Assembly: GCA_050633905.1 (NCBI GenBank)
Contig: JBOEHJ010000014.1
Coordinates: 25,777-89,776 of the forward strand
Length of the DNA stretch: 64,000 bases
DNA from: JANQPX01 sp050633905
GTDB lineage: Bacteria > Pseudomonadota > Alphaproteobacteria > Geminicoccales > Geminicoccaceae
Direction: 5' to 3'
Part shown: positions 1-8,590 of the stretch, piece by piece
Numbering within the stretch: position 1 is the stretch's first letter
How the letters are laid out: each line of letters starts with the position of its first letter
Notes under the pieces: model-generated
The model's database searches: none
Told to the model about the DNA's origin: nothing
The model's input: only the letters and a program-made list of their open reading frames with translations
Position numbers and translations under genes: made by a program

Positions 1-329
1 CCTCCACCGGCGACGGCCTGCTCGCCGGCTTGCAGATCCTGGCCGCCATGCGTGAGCAGGATCAACCATTGAGCATGATCGGCCGCGTGTTCGAGCCCCT
101 GCCCCAGCGCCTCAAGAATTGCAAATTGACCGGCGGCAAACCGCTTGAGGACGGTGAAGTCCAGCGCTGCATCGAAGTCGCTAATGACCGCTTATCGGGC
201 CATGGGCGCCTTTTGGTGCGACCATCAGGAACTGAACCCCTTATCCGGGTGATGGTCGAGGCCGATGACGAGAGTCTGCTGAGCGAAGTTCTGGATGAAG
301 TAAGCGACATTATCCAAAAGCACGCCTAG
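1..329 (+). CDS. glmM: Phosphoglucosamine mutase, C-terminal part (cut by window edge)
   Basis: The frame is open from base 3 and runs to a TAG at 327-329, so only about the last 108 residues are present. GlmM converts glucosamine-6-phosphate to glucosamine-1-phosphate, the cytoplasmic step before UDP-GlcNAc, which feeds peptidoglycan and LPS synthesis. Near the end is the phosphate-binding loop RPSGTEPLIRVMVEA, typical of the last domain of phosphohexomutases. The opening residues TGDGLLAGLQ fit the same family just before that domain. The other family members (phosphomannomutase, phosphoglucomutase) share the loop, but the sequence between reads best as GlmM. The stop codon is the first triplet of a dispersed repeat. 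Confidence 0.9.
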   Translation, partial: STGDGLLAGLQILAAMREQDQPLSMIGRVFEPLPQRLKNCKLTGGKPLEDGEVQRCIEVANDRLSGHGRLLVRPSGTEPLIRVMVEADDESLLSEVLDEVSDIIQKHA

Positions 330-400
330 TGATGTGACCACGTCGGTTGGTTCGCACCGCTTTCGATGCAAGGAGGATACGCAGTCCTTTAGCGTGATGG
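327..400 (+). repeat. Stop-codon-anchored repeat, copy 1
   Basis: Begins with the glmM stop codon: TAGTGATGTGACCACGTC. Further in, it keeps a second imperfect hairpin (AGGAT, loop ACGCA, GTCCT) and the CCTTT that follows it in other copies. It lies in the same orientation as glmM. Confidence 0.7.
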
Positions 401-449
401 CGCCGATACTGTACCGGAACGGATCAATTCAACCTTGGCCGGTGACGCG

Positions 450-1145
450 CTAACGTTGCCATAGCGGGTTTTTGATCTGCCCCATGAATTGTTTGTGGGC
501 AGCAAGCTCGGTGTCGCTTGCTGCGTGAGGGCGTGCAGGCCTCAGCACCCGTGTTCCTCTGACCACATCTTGCCGATCATCCTTATTGACCGCGAGGTCA
601 AGCCCTGGCTGACGACCGCCGATCAGACCGAGATAAACTTCGGCCAGGAGTTCCGAATCCAAGAGTGCGCCATGCTTGGTGCGCACGGATGCATCGACAT
701 CGAAGCGGCGACAAAGCGCATCCAGATTGGCAGGTGCTCCGGGAAAACGCTGACGTGCGAGCTGCAGCGAATCGATCACGCGTTCGCCATCGATGGCCTC
801 ATGGCCAAGCCGACCAAGCTCGCTGTTCAAGAATTTCATATCGAAGGCGGCGTTATGGATGACAAGAACACCTGGAGCCGGCTCTCCCTGCCCATCCTCA
901 TCGAGAAAAGTAAGGAACGCATCCACGATCCCAGCAAACAGCGGCTTATCCTCGAGAAATGCGCTGCTGATACCATGGATCTTCTCGGCCTCAGCCGGCA
1001 TGTCCCGCTCTGGATTGATATATTCGTGAAAGACACGCCCAGTCGGCAAATGGTTCATCAACTCGACAGCGCCAATTTCGACCACCCGATGCCCGTCTGT
1101 GGGATCGAGACCGGTGGTTTCAGTATCCAACACGATTTCACGCAT
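450..1145 (-). CDS. dnaQ: DNA polymerase III epsilon subunit (3'-5' proofreading exonuclease)
   Basis: A 231-residue DEDDh exonuclease, the proofreading subunit that sits with the alpha subunit in the replicase core. Exo I is DTETTG (residues 7-12), Exo II is HNAAFD (97-102) and Exo III is HGALLDSELLAEVY starting at H158, so all metal-binding and catalytic positions are present. The C-terminal tail (about 180-231) is where DnaQ proteins contact alpha. It is the last gene of a leftward set maf-aroE-coaE-dnaQ, 27 bases after coaE. This order is common in alphaproteobacteria. Confidence 0.93.
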   Translation of the reverse strand: MREIVLDTETTGLDPTDGHRVVEIGAVELMNHLPTGRVFHEYINPERDMPAEAEKIHGISSAFLEDKPLFAGIVDAFLTFLDEDGQGEPAPGVLVIHNAAFDMKFLNSELGRLGHEAIDGERVIDSLQLARQRFPGAPANLDALCRRFDVDASVRTKHGALLDSELLAEVYLGLIGGRQPGLDLAVNKDDRQDVVRGTRVLRPARPHAASDTELAAHKQFMGQIKNPLWQR

Positions 1146-1172
1146 GATGATGTTCCAAGGCGTTCGTTGATA

Positions 1173-1817
1173 TCATTTTTTGGCTGATCGCCGCCATCGA
1201 TCCGGCCAAACCGATGGCTGACGGCCATTGATGTCGTCAACAATCGATCCAATGACCTCTAGTGAGACCCGCTTGCCCAATCCTGTAGGGATGACAAAGT
1301 CGGCGCGTCGCCGTTTCTCGCGATCCGGCATCTGCCTTGCCAAAATAGCGGCTAATCGTTCCCGCGTCATGCCGGGGCGGCGAAGAACCCGTTGGGCTTG
1401 AAGGAAAGCTGGCGCACTGACAACCGCGACCGCATCCATCAGCCGCTCCCCCCCGGTTTCATAGAGAAGCGGTATATCCATGACCACCGCTGGAACATGA
1501 TCCTTGGCGTTCGCTGCCAGGAAACACTGCTGCACATGTCGAACCAAGGGATGCACGATCCGCTCAAGACGACGGAGCGCTAGTGGGTCATCGAACACCA
1601 GCTGTCCCAGTATCTTACGATCGATCCCACCCGCATCATTGGCAGTACCAGGGAATGCTTCGAGCACCGGACCAACAGCCTCTCCACCTGGAAAAAAAAG
1701 CCGATGGACCGCGGCATCAGCATCGAAGACTGGCAGGCCGAAGACGCGAAAAAAGCTGCTCGCCGTGGATTTTCCCATGGCAATCGATCCGGTGAGCCCA
1801 AGGATGAAGGACATCAT
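1173..1817 (-). CDS. coaE: Dephospho-CoA kinase
   Basis: A 214-residue P-loop kinase that phosphorylates dephospho-CoA, the last step of CoA synthesis. The Walker A loop GSIAMGKS is at residues 10-17; the family usually has G where this protein has A13. FDADAAVHRL follows at about 33 and is the typical CoaE adenylate-kinase-like core. The start could be either of two adjacent ATGs (1817 or 1814). It begins just after the aroE stop (1826) and is followed by dnaQ, so all are probably one transcript. Confidence 0.93.
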   Translation of the reverse strand: MMSFILGLTGSIAMGKSTASSFFRVFGLPVFDADAAVHRLFFPGGEAVGPVLEAFPGTANDAGGIDRKILGQLVFDDPLALRRLERIVHPLVRHVQQCFLAANAKDHVPAVVMDIPLLYETGGERLMDAVAVVSAPAFLQAQRVLRRPGMTRERLAAILARQMPDREKRRRADFVIPTGLGKRVSLEVIGSIVDDINGRQPSVWPDRWRRSAKK

Positions 1818-1825
1818 CTCTGCCT

Positions 1826-2692
1826 TTAGTCCTGGAGAACCACGCGGCGAAGTTCCTCGGTGACCATAGGCTCAACGCCGAACCAGGCATGAAAACCCGG
1901 CCGCCCTTGATGCAACAACATGCCAAGACCATCCACGATCGAGTTCCCCCGCTTGCGCGCCGAGGCCAAGAGCTCGGTTTCGAGCGGCGCATAGACAATG
2001 TCGGTCACCAGCGTTGCCGTGGGCAAGGCATCCAATTTTAGCGTCAAAGGCGGTTGCCCTTCCATACCAAGGCTCGTTGTGTTCACCAGAAGATTGGCGC
2101 CCCTCAGCGCTTCATGCCGGTCACGCCAGGCGAGAACTTGAACCTCCACACCATCGGTCATGGATCGAAGCGGTGTTGCCAGACGTTCCGCACGCTCTTC
2201 GGTGCGATTGAGCAAACGAAGCTGTCGCACACCTGCCTCGATCAGCGCCACCGCGACGGCGCGCGCGGCACCGCCAGCACCAAGAATAACCGCCGACCCG
2301 GCCTCAGGCTGCCAAGCTCTCTGGTCTGCCAGAAGATTGGCCATGAACCCGAAGCCATCTGTGTTGTCACCTGACAGCCGACCATCCGGACCAACCACCA
2401 CCGTATTGACCGCTCCGATACGCTTTGCGGTCTCCGTCACGTCGTCAACGATCGACAAGGCCGCTTCTTTGTGCGGGATCGTCAGATTGGTGCCCTTGAA
2501 CCCTAGGGCTGGCAAGGCGCGGAGCGCTTGTTCCAGCCGGTCGGGTGCAACAGTCAAAGGGACATAGGCTCCATCAATACCGTACTGGTCCAGCCAATAG
2601 CCATGCAACCTCGGCGAACGGGAGTGATGAACGGGCCAGCCCATCAAGCCAGCAAGCTTCGCACCACCGGTGAGATAGGTTGGTTTGCTCAA
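1826..2692 (-). CDS. aroE: Shikimate dehydrogenase (NADP+)
   Basis: A 288-residue enzyme that reduces 3-dehydroshikimate to shikimate in aromatic amino acid synthesis. The substrate site is HSRSPRLHG (23-31), the catalytic lysine lies in NLTIPHK (K75), and the paired aspartate is in GDNTDGFG (D112). The nucleotide fold starts with GAGGAARA (138-145) and is followed by NRTEERAERL (about 162), the NRTxxRA signature of NADP binding. The length is normal. Its ATG overlaps the maf stop by four bases, so translation is probably coupled. Confidence 0.95.
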   Translation of the reverse strand: MSKPTYLTGGAKLAGLMGWPVHHSRSPRLHGYWLDQYGIDGAYVPLTVAPDRLEQALRALPALGFKGTNLTIPHKEAALSIVDDVTETAKRIGAVNTVVVGPDGRLSGDNTDGFGFMANLLADQRAWQPEAGSAVILGAGGAARAVAVALIEAGVRQLRLLNRTEERAERLATPLRSMTDGVEVQVLAWRDRHEALRGANLLVNTTSLGMEGQPPLTLKLDALPTATLVTDIVYAPLETELLASARKRGNSIVDGLGMLLHQGRPGFHAWFGVEPMVTEELRRVVLQD

Positions 2693-3315
2693 TCGAGAAC
2701 AGCCCCTTGTTCACGCAGAAAGGAAAGCACTGGCAATAACGGCATCCCCAAAATCGAAAAATGATCGCCCTTAATCTGACTAAAGAGATGGGCCCCCAGT
2801 CGCTCCATATGATAACCGCCGACCGTTGTCGTGGCATCCTCGCCGACCATCTCCAGATAGCGTTCCAGGAAAGCTGGTGACAGCGATCGCATGGTTAAGG
2901 TCGTGAGATCAAGATGATGCCAAACCCGCTGCCGCCCACGAAAGGCAACGACCGCTGTATGCAACTGGTGGGAATCACCGCTTAAGCGCTCTAACTGTTG
3001 CCTTGCGGCTCCAAGATCGCTCGGCTTGTCGAACCATTCCTGTCCAGAGGTGAGAATTTGATCGGCCCCGAGGACGATGTGGTCTTCAGGCAGCATCGCA
3101 ACGACCCTCATCGCCTTCAATTCGGCAAGGGCAATGGCGGCGTCACCGGGAGAGCCGCCCGCAGCCTTGAAGGACGCCTTGATCTCGCCCTCATCAACAT
3201 CGGCCGGCTGAATGGCCGCATCGATACCAGCAGCACGCAGCATCGATGCACGCGCGCTGCTCGCCGATGCCAGGGTGACGCTTGGCGCATTCTCTTTGAG
3301 CATTGAACCGCTCAT
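2689..3315 (-). CDS. Maf-family nucleotide pyrophosphatase
   Basis: A 208-residue protein with the Maf signature ASASSARASMLRAAG near the N-terminus and the catalytic GADQ (83-86, D85). Maf proteins hydrolyse non-canonical or modified nucleoside triphosphates such as dTTP, UTP or 7-methyl-GTP. I cannot decide which substrate subgroup this belongs to. It is the first gene of the leftward maf-aroE-coaE-dnaQ set and overlaps aroE by four bases. A second in-frame ATG lies 12 bases in, so the start is uncertain by four residues. Confidence 0.88.
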   Translation of the reverse strand: MSGSMLKENAPSVTLASASSARASMLRAAGIDAAIQPADVDEGEIKASFKAAGGSPGDAAIALAELKAMRVVAMLPEDHIVLGADQILTSGQEWFDKPSDLGAARQQLERLSGDSHQLHTAVVAFRGRQRVWHHLDLTTLTMRSLSPAFLERYLEMVGEDATTTVGGYHMERLGAHLFSQIKGDHFSILGMPLLPVLSFLREQGAVLD

Positions 3316-3334
3316 CTCGACTTTTCCAGCATGG

Positions 3335-4735
3335 TCAACATGGCAGACGGATCAGAACGCGCAGCCCACCTGCAGGCGAATCGTGCAATTGAATATCACC
3401 GCCATGGCTCAGCACGATATCCCGTGCGATCGCCAAACCCAAGCCGACGCCGCCGGTATTCGGGTTGCGCGAAGGGTCAAGTCTGAAAAACGGTTTGAAG
3501 ACCGCTTCCCGCTGGCTCTCCGGTACGCCCGGCCCGTTGTCGTCGATGGCGATCCAGACCTGCTCGCCTTCGGCAGTCGCCCGAATGCCGACCCAATTGG
3601 CGTGACGCACTGCATTGTCGATCAAATTAGCCACACATCGCCGGATCGCCACCGGACGAAGGGGCATGGAGATCGGATGTTCGAGTTCGATCTCGACGAT
3701 GACATCATCGCCACCCGCTCGTTGGCCGACTTCGGTCAAGATATTGCCGAGATCGGTCGGCGTGATGCTTTCCTGCCCCTCACCGCGCGCAAAGGCGAGG
3801 TATCCGTCAACCACTCGTGCCATGTCCTCGACATCGTCCTGTAGGGCTTTGATGTCGTCGGGGTGCGGTTTGGCGCCCTGCAGCATTTCAAGTTCGAGCT
3901 TCATTCGGGTCAGCGGCGTGCGTAGATCGTGAGAGACGGCCGCCAGCATTTCGGTGCGCTGGGTGAGCTGTCGGAGAATGCGCTTGCGCATCGTGTTGAA
4001 AGCCGCCCCAGCCTGCCTGATCTCTGTTGCACCAGCGAGCTTGAAGTCGCCGACATCCTGACCTTTACCGAAATTATCCGCGGCCCAGGCCAACCGCCTT
4101 ATGGGGCGCAGTTGCCTCGTCAAAAAATAGATCGCAAGCATCAACAACAGCAAGGAGAGCCCTACCATCCAACCGATGAAGATCCTCGTCGTCGTGCTAT
4201 CCACCCGTTTTCTTGGCGCCACCACCTGCAGCAAACCCTGATCCAGTTGAACATAAATCGAGATCTGACGCGGCCGGCGGTCCGACAAGGTGGTGTCGAG
4301 CGCAAACGGTCGATTGAGCTGGCGGTTAAAGGTCTTGGTCAGGGTTTGATCAAGCCGTGACGTCCTATTGGGAACATTTGTCTGGTAATCCTCCAAACGA
4401 CCGTCACGGCTCAAGCTGACGATGATCCCGAAATGGTCTCGTGCCAGCCCGAGCACATCGTTCCGCTCGACCTCACCATCGGCTGTTTCCAGCATCTCCA
4501 CCAGCAAGCTGACCTCGCCTGCCAGGCCAACAGCCAGCCAGCGGGTCACGGTATCCCAGTGACGTTCGTAGAAGACATAGGCCAGAACCGCCTGGAGGAT
4601 CAGGAGCGGCAGGAGAACGATGAGAAGCGATCGGCCAAACAGACTCTTCGGCAGGAGCTGCCGCAACCAGGGCTCGCGAGGTGCTAGGCCCGCTTGCTTG
4701 GCAGATGCCAGTTTATCCGCCAACTCGGAGAACAT
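3335..4735 (-). CDS. Sensor histidine kinase, EnvZ type
   Basis: A 466-residue membrane kinase with a transmembrane segment at about 35-56, a periplasmic domain of about 125 residues, a second transmembrane segment at about 186-206 and a HAMP linker. The dimerisation domain carries phosphoacceptor H269 in SHDLRTPLTR. The ATP-binding domain has the N box NLIDNAVRHA (370-379), DDNGPGV (398-404) and GGVGLGLAIA (428-437). It therefore looks catalytically complete. The signal is unknown. Its start overlaps the end of the response regulator by 23 bases, so the two form a coupled pair; the MarR gene lies upstream in the same operon. Confidence 0.92.
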   Translation of the reverse strand: MFSELADKLASAKQAGLAPREPWLRQLLPKSLFGRSLLIVLLPLLILQAVLAYVFYERHWDTVTRWLAVGLAGEVSLLVEMLETADGEVERNDVLGLARDHFGIIVSLSRDGRLEDYQTNVPNRTSRLDQTLTKTFNRQLNRPFALDTTLSDRRPRQISIYVQLDQGLLQVVAPRKRVDSTTTRIFIGWMVGLSLLLLMLAIYFLTRQLRPIRRLAWAADNFGKGQDVGDFKLAGATEIRQAGAAFNTMRKRILRQLTQRTEMLAAVSHDLRTPLTRMKLELEMLQGAKPHPDDIKALQDDVEDMARVVDGYLAFARGEGQESITPTDLGNILTEVGQRAGGDDVIVEIELEHPISMPLRPVAIRRCVANLIDNAVRHANWVGIRATAEGEQVWIAIDDNGPGVPESQREAVFKPFFRLDPSRNPNTGGVGLGLAIARDIVLSHGGDIQLHDSPAGGLRVLIRLPC

Positions 4736-5462
4736 ATCCGGCTCCTCGCATGGTCAGGAGATATTGTGGCCGGCGCGGATCACTCTCCAACTTGCGCCGC
4801 AATCGAGCGATCTGGGTGTCGACCGCGCGGTCGGATCCGCTGATCCGACTCTGTTCACTGAGGGATCGCCGATCCACCGGCGACCCTGGCTGCTTTGCTA
4901 AGATATGAAGTAGCGATAATTCAGCCGTGGTCAGATGGACTGGTTGGCCCTCCTGTTTCAATTCCTGCCGCTCGACATCAAACACGAATGGCCCGAAACG
5001 AAGAAGCCGCTGCATCGGCAACGGTTCGGGTACGGTGGGCACCACACGGCGGAGGATCGTTGCCACCCTAAGCAACAGCTCCCTCGGATCGAATGGCTTC
5101 ACCAGATAATCGTCGGCGCCTGCAGCAAGGCCGCTCACCCGATCATCAGTCTCCCCTCTTGCCGTCAAAAGAAGGACTGGAAGATCGGTCGTTTGTCTGA
5201 TTTCACTGGTGAAGCTAATCCCATCCTGACCCGGCATCATGACGTCCAACACCATGAGATCGAAAGCAAAATTCTTGAGCGCCGCCGTCGCCTCCACGGT
5301 GTCAGCTGCGCTCGTCACATGATAGCCGTTCTCCGTCAGAAAACGGCGCAAGAGATCCCGCAAGCGCCGATCGTCATCAACGACAAGGATATGTCGATCG
5401 TCTTCCGCTGCATTCAAGGGATTTCGATCCTCCTCCAACCCAAGCTGATCCTTATTGTTCAT
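4713..5462 (-). CDS. Two-component response regulator, OmpR/PetR type
   Basis: A 249-residue regulator with a receiver domain followed by a winged-helix DNA-binding domain (about 150-249). The acidic pair is at 29-31 in VVDDD, the phosphoacceptor is D73 in LDVMMPG, and T100 and K122 (VKPFD) complete the active site. About 24 acidic residues precede the receiver domain. Its ATG overlaps the stop of the MarR-family gene by four bases, and its end overlaps the kinase start by 23 bases. The MarR/OmpR pairing resembles the petP-petR arrangement described in Rhodobacter, but I cannot name its targets. Confidence 0.92.
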   Translation of the reverse strand: MNNKDQLGLEEDRNPLNAAEDDRHILVVDDDRRLRDLLRRFLTENGYHVTSAADTVEATAALKNFAFDLMVLDVMMPGQDGISFTSEIRQTTDLPVLLLTARGETDDRVSGLAAGADDYLVKPFDPRELLLRVATILRRVVPTVPEPLPMQRLLRFGPFVFDVERQELKQEGQPVHLTTAELSLLHILAKQPGSPVDRRSLSEQSRISGSDRAVDTQIARLRRKLESDPRRPQYLLTMRGAGYVLRVGG

Positions 5463-6007
5463 GACGGCTGCCAGCGCGTTTGAGGCGAGGTCTTGCCCCG
5501 GCCTAGCAAGCGCCGGGCAGGTTCGTCGATCAAGCCCTCGAGGACTTTATGATAACCGGCAACAGCTTCGGCACCTGCCGCCCGATAGGCAATCGCTAAA
5601 CGGCGCTGAAGCACATCATTAAGCTGTTGATTGACGTTACGTCCCTTCTCCGTCAGCTCCAGAAGCCGTTGACGCCGATCGACATCGTCCTGCGTCTGGG
5701 TGATCAACCCCATCGTCGCCAGTTCGCGCAACAGCCTGGATTGACTTTGCTTGGTCAACGGTACGATCTGCAGCAACGCTGCCATGGTGATACCGGGTTG
5801 TCGTCCGATGAAATGGAGCAGGCGCTGATGACTGCGGCCAAGGCCGACGTCGCCAAGGTGCTCCGACAGATCAGCAAAGAGCTGTTGCAGCGCAAACTCG
5901 AGCAGCTCCAATCCTTCAATCAGCTCCTCGTCTTTGAGGAAAAGCGGATTGGGCGGTGTTGGCGGGATATGGCGGGTCGCCTTGGGTTTACTCACGTTGA
6001 CACCCAT
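5459..6007 (-). CDS. MarR-family transcriptional regulator (PetP-like)
   Basis: A 182-residue winged-helix protein. A recognition-helix region (ALLQIVPLTKQSQSRLLREL, about 78-97) is followed by the wing DDVDRRQRLLELTEKG, the DxRxxxLxLT pattern of MarR proteins. It is the first gene of a leftward operon with the OmpR-type regulator and its kinase, and overlaps the regulator by four bases. The divergent aminotransferase starts about 60 bases away, so this short interval must hold promoters for both directions. The ligand is unknown. Confidence 0.85.
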   Translation of the reverse strand: MGVNVSKPKATRHIPPTPPNPLFLKDEELIEGLELLEFALQQLFADLSEHLGDVGLGRSHQRLLHFIGRQPGITMAALLQIVPLTKQSQSRLLRELATMGLITQTQDDVDRRQRLLELTEKGRNVNQQLNDVLQRRLAIAYRAAGAEAVAGYHKVLEGLIDEPARRLLGRGKTSPQTRWQPS

Positions 6008-6065
6008 GTCTTGGCAGTGCTAGGCGGGTAGGCTTAGCACGATGACTTCGGAAAGGCAGCGTCTC

Positions 6066-6956
6066 ATGTCACTCGTCCCCTACGACAATCGCGATGGGTT
6101 TATCTGGTTCGATGGTTCGATGGCACCCTGGCGGGACGTAAAGGTCCATATCCTGACGCATGCGCTGCACTATGCCAGTTCCGTCTTCGAAGGAACACGG
6201 GTTTATGGTGGTGAAGGGTTCAAGCTTTCCGAGCATAATGAACGCTTGATCTTTTCCGGCAAGGAAATGGGGTTCGATGTGCCCTATGACGTGGCGACAC
6301 TCGATCAGGCCTGCAAGCAGGTGATCGCCGCCAATGGCATCGATGACGGTTATCTACGCCCCATCGCCTGGCGTGGCTCGGAAATGATGGGTGTGTCGGC
6401 GCAAGCTTGTAAAATTCATGTGGCGATCGCCACCTGGGAATGGCCAGCCTATTTCACGCCGGAAGCGAGGCTGGAAGGCATCCGCATGACCTGGGCCCGG
6501 TATCGCAGGCCAGCACCGGACACGGCCCCCATCAAGAGCAAGGCGGCCGGTCTCTATATGATCTGCACGCTCTGTAAGCATGAGGCGGAAGCTGCGGGCT
6601 ACAATGATGCGCTGATGCTCGATTACCGGGGCTATCTCGCCGAAGGTTCTGGCGCAAATCTTTTCCTTGCTATCGATGGCGAGCTACATACACCCACGGC
6701 CGATTGCTTCTTGAATGGCATCACCCGCCAGACGGTGATCAACCTCGCCGAACAACGCCAGATCAAGGTGATCGAGCGGCATATCAAGCCGGAAGAGCTG
6801 GCCACGGCCGATGAAGTATTTCTGACCGGCACCGCGGTCGAGGTCACGCCTGTAAAGGAAATTGCCGAATACAGCTTCAATGTCGGCAATATCACCAGGC
6901 AGCTCATGGCCGACTATGAAAATCTAACGCGGCATCAGGCCAAGAAAGCCGTCTAG
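6066..6956 (+). CDS. ilvE: Branched-chain amino acid aminotransferase (class IV)
   Basis: A PLP-dependent class IV aminotransferase of about 296 residues that transfers the amino group in the last step of valine, leucine and isoleucine synthesis. Counting from an upstream ATG at 6042, the PLP lysine is K167 in IKSKAAGLY and EGSGANLF (201-208) is the glycine-rich strand. I chose the ATG at 6066 because MSLVPYDNRDG matches the usual start of alphaproteobacterial members and a GGAAAGG lies 11 bases before it; 6042 would add eight residues. A D-amino acid transaminase is possible but less likely. Confidence 0.88.
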   Translation: MSLVPYDNRDGFIWFDGSMAPWRDVKVHILTHALHYASSVFEGTRVYGGEGFKLSEHNERLIFSGKEMGFDVPYDVATLDQACKQVIAANGIDDGYLRPIAWRGSEMMGVSAQACKIHVAIATWEWPAYFTPEARLEGIRMTWARYRRPAPDTAPIKSKAAGLYMICTLCKHEAEAAGYNDALMLDYRGYLAEGSGANLFLAIDGELHTPTADCFLNGITRQTVINLAEQRQIKVIERHIKPEELATADEVFLTGTAVEVTPVKEIAEYSFNVGNITRQLMADYENLTRHQAKKAV

Positions 6957-6974
6957 GCCTAAGCAAAAGCCCTT

Positions 6975-7002
6975 CGCCGGCAACCTGGCCGAACTGCCGG
7001 CG
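6975..7002. terminator. Hairpin between convergent genes
   Basis: A perfect eight-base inverted repeat, CGCCGGCA and TGCCGGCG, separated by 12 bases, about 20 bases after the ilvE stop. There is no T-run, so it could end transcription only weakly or protect the mRNA 3' end. Confidence 0.4.
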
Positions 7003-7045
7003 ATGGAGCGAACCATCTCCAGCTAGGCTTAATCTTTTCCAAGCA

Positions 7046-7062
7046 CCCCGGCGCCGCCGGGG
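7046..7062 (-). terminator. GC hairpin just after the LysM gene
   Basis: CCCCGGC, loop GCC, GCCGGGG: seven perfect GC pairs directly next to the stop of the leftward LysM gene. The sequence following on the minus strand has no clear T-run, so terminator function is only probable. Confidence 0.4.
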
Positions 7063-7065
7063 GGG

Positions 7066-8382
7066 TCAGCCGGCGATGCCAGAAGTCTGCGGCACCTCGA
7101 ACACTTGGCCCGGATAAATGACATCCGGATCACGGATCTGCGCCTGGTTCGCCTCGAAAAGGTAGACGTAGTTGAAACCGTCACCGGACAGGCGCCGCGC
7201 GATACGCCACAATGAATTTCCCGGTTGGACAACGACATAATCCACCTTGGATTGGCCTTCGACCGGCGGCGTGGTCACGCGGGTAAACGGCGTTTCCAGA
7301 CGTGCCACGGTGTCGCCATCCTTGCCAAGCTGATCGAGACGAAGCGTGTAATCGCCGCCCGGCAGGCCCTGATCAAGGGTGGTGATCCACTGTCCCTTGG
7401 AATCGCCGATCACCACAGCCGCCGGCTCATTGTCGACATAGATCCGAATTGAGGCACCTGGCGGTGCTTCACCGGAGAGCTTTATCGCCCCCTCATCGTC
7501 GTAATCAACGAGTTTCAAGGCGAGTTTTCCTTCACCTCGAAGCGTCCCTGGAGCCTGCAAAACACGGCCCTCGCCAGATTTTACCCGGTTGAGAAGAACC
7601 GCAACGGGTTTTGCAGCGTCAGCGGTCTCCCGCTCAGCAGTTTCGGGAATCGACACGACCACGACCTGCCGCGATACAACGGGCTCTTCGTTGTCATTGC
7701 TGGCCAGTAAACTGAGTTCTTGGTCACCCTGCTGAAGAGGTCTTATCGGCGTTGACACCCACTCGCCACGCCCCGTCGCCGTCACCCGGTCAATCACCTC
7801 ATCACCAACCTTCACTTCGACATCGGCAAAAGGTGAGGCTCGCCCCGCAAGCACTGTGTTGCCTTCTGGATCGACCCGAACGATATCGAAGCTCGGCGCA
7901 GCAGGACGTTCCGCATCCCGCTTATCCGTAATACCCGCCTTACCTTCCTGTCCGGTGAGTTCCCGTTCGATGATCCGATAACGCGCCTTGTCACCCTGCC
8001 CCTGATCATCCCGCTCGGATGGGGACAAGGCCGCGATCTGCCCTTCCGCTTGTTCGAGATCACCGCTCGCAGACCTGCCTGCTGCAACCAAAGGCGCTCC
8101 GCCACCTGTGGATCCGCCTCCATAGGCATTTCGATATCGATCTCTGAGTGGTACCGTTACCACCTTGCCACCCGGCCCGGCGCCGAAATCATCCATACGC
8201 CTGTCAGCCGATCCCTGGAGGGCTGATGTCTGCCCGTCTGCCTGTTGCTCTACTGTATCATCAGGAGCAGAATTCGCCGCCTCACGGATTAGCACCTGCC
8301 GATCATCGACAAAAAGCGCATATCCGACTGCGAAAAGGCAGAGAAGGACAACCAACGAGATAACTGAAGCGCGAACCGACAT
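7066..8382 (-). CDS. LysM peptidoglycan-binding envelope protein with Ig-like repeats
   Basis: A 438-residue protein with an N-terminal membrane segment (VISLVVLLCLFAVGYALFV, about residues 8-26) that would anchor it in the inner membrane. A long low-complexity, charged stretch follows, then two bacterial Ig-like modules (about 165-250 and 285-370), the first marked by ASPFADVEVKVGD. A C-terminal LysM domain (about 380-432) begins VVVQPGNSLWRIARRL and ends YPGQVFEVP. LysM binds glycan chains, so the protein probably links membrane and cell wall. Its function beyond that is not known. It diverges from the LOG-family gene. Confidence 0.82.
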   Translation of the reverse strand: MSVRASVISLVVLLCLFAVGYALFVDDRQVLIREAANSAPDDTVEQQADGQTSALQGSADRRMDDFGAGPGGKVVTVPLRDRYRNAYGGGSTGGGAPLVAAGRSASGDLEQAEGQIAALSPSERDDQGQGDKARYRIIERELTGQEGKAGITDKRDAERPAAPSFDIVRVDPEGNTVLAGRASPFADVEVKVGDEVIDRVTATGRGEWVSTPIRPLQQGDQELSLLASNDNEEPVVSRQVVVVSIPETAERETADAAKPVAVLLNRVKSGEGRVLQAPGTLRGEGKLALKLVDYDDEGAIKLSGEAPPGASIRIYVDNEPAAVVIGDSKGQWITTLDQGLPGGDYTLRLDQLGKDGDTVARLETPFTRVTTPPVEGQSKVDYVVVQPGNSLWRIARRLSGDGFNYVYLFEANQAQIRDPDVIYPGQVFEVPQTSGIAG

Positions 8383-8590
8383 TCTACATCAACATGTTGT
8401 GGGGTGTAGGCATAAGAATAGGGTTAATTTGCCAGAAATGCCAAGTTTCACGTTGACCTTACCCATTCGGCTCACATAGGACGCCCTCTAGTACGATCCA
8501 GTCCGCCGGAACAAATCTGAGCTTTATCCTTAGGGACTTACCATTTTTGGACACGATGGGTGATCGCGTTTTGAGAATTGGAGACATGAT

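Noticed and set aside
489..1187. Plus-strand frame of 232 codons opposite dnaQ
   Set aside because: It is a mirror of dnaQ in an antisense frame; dnaQ has all exonuclease motifs and fits the leftward operon.
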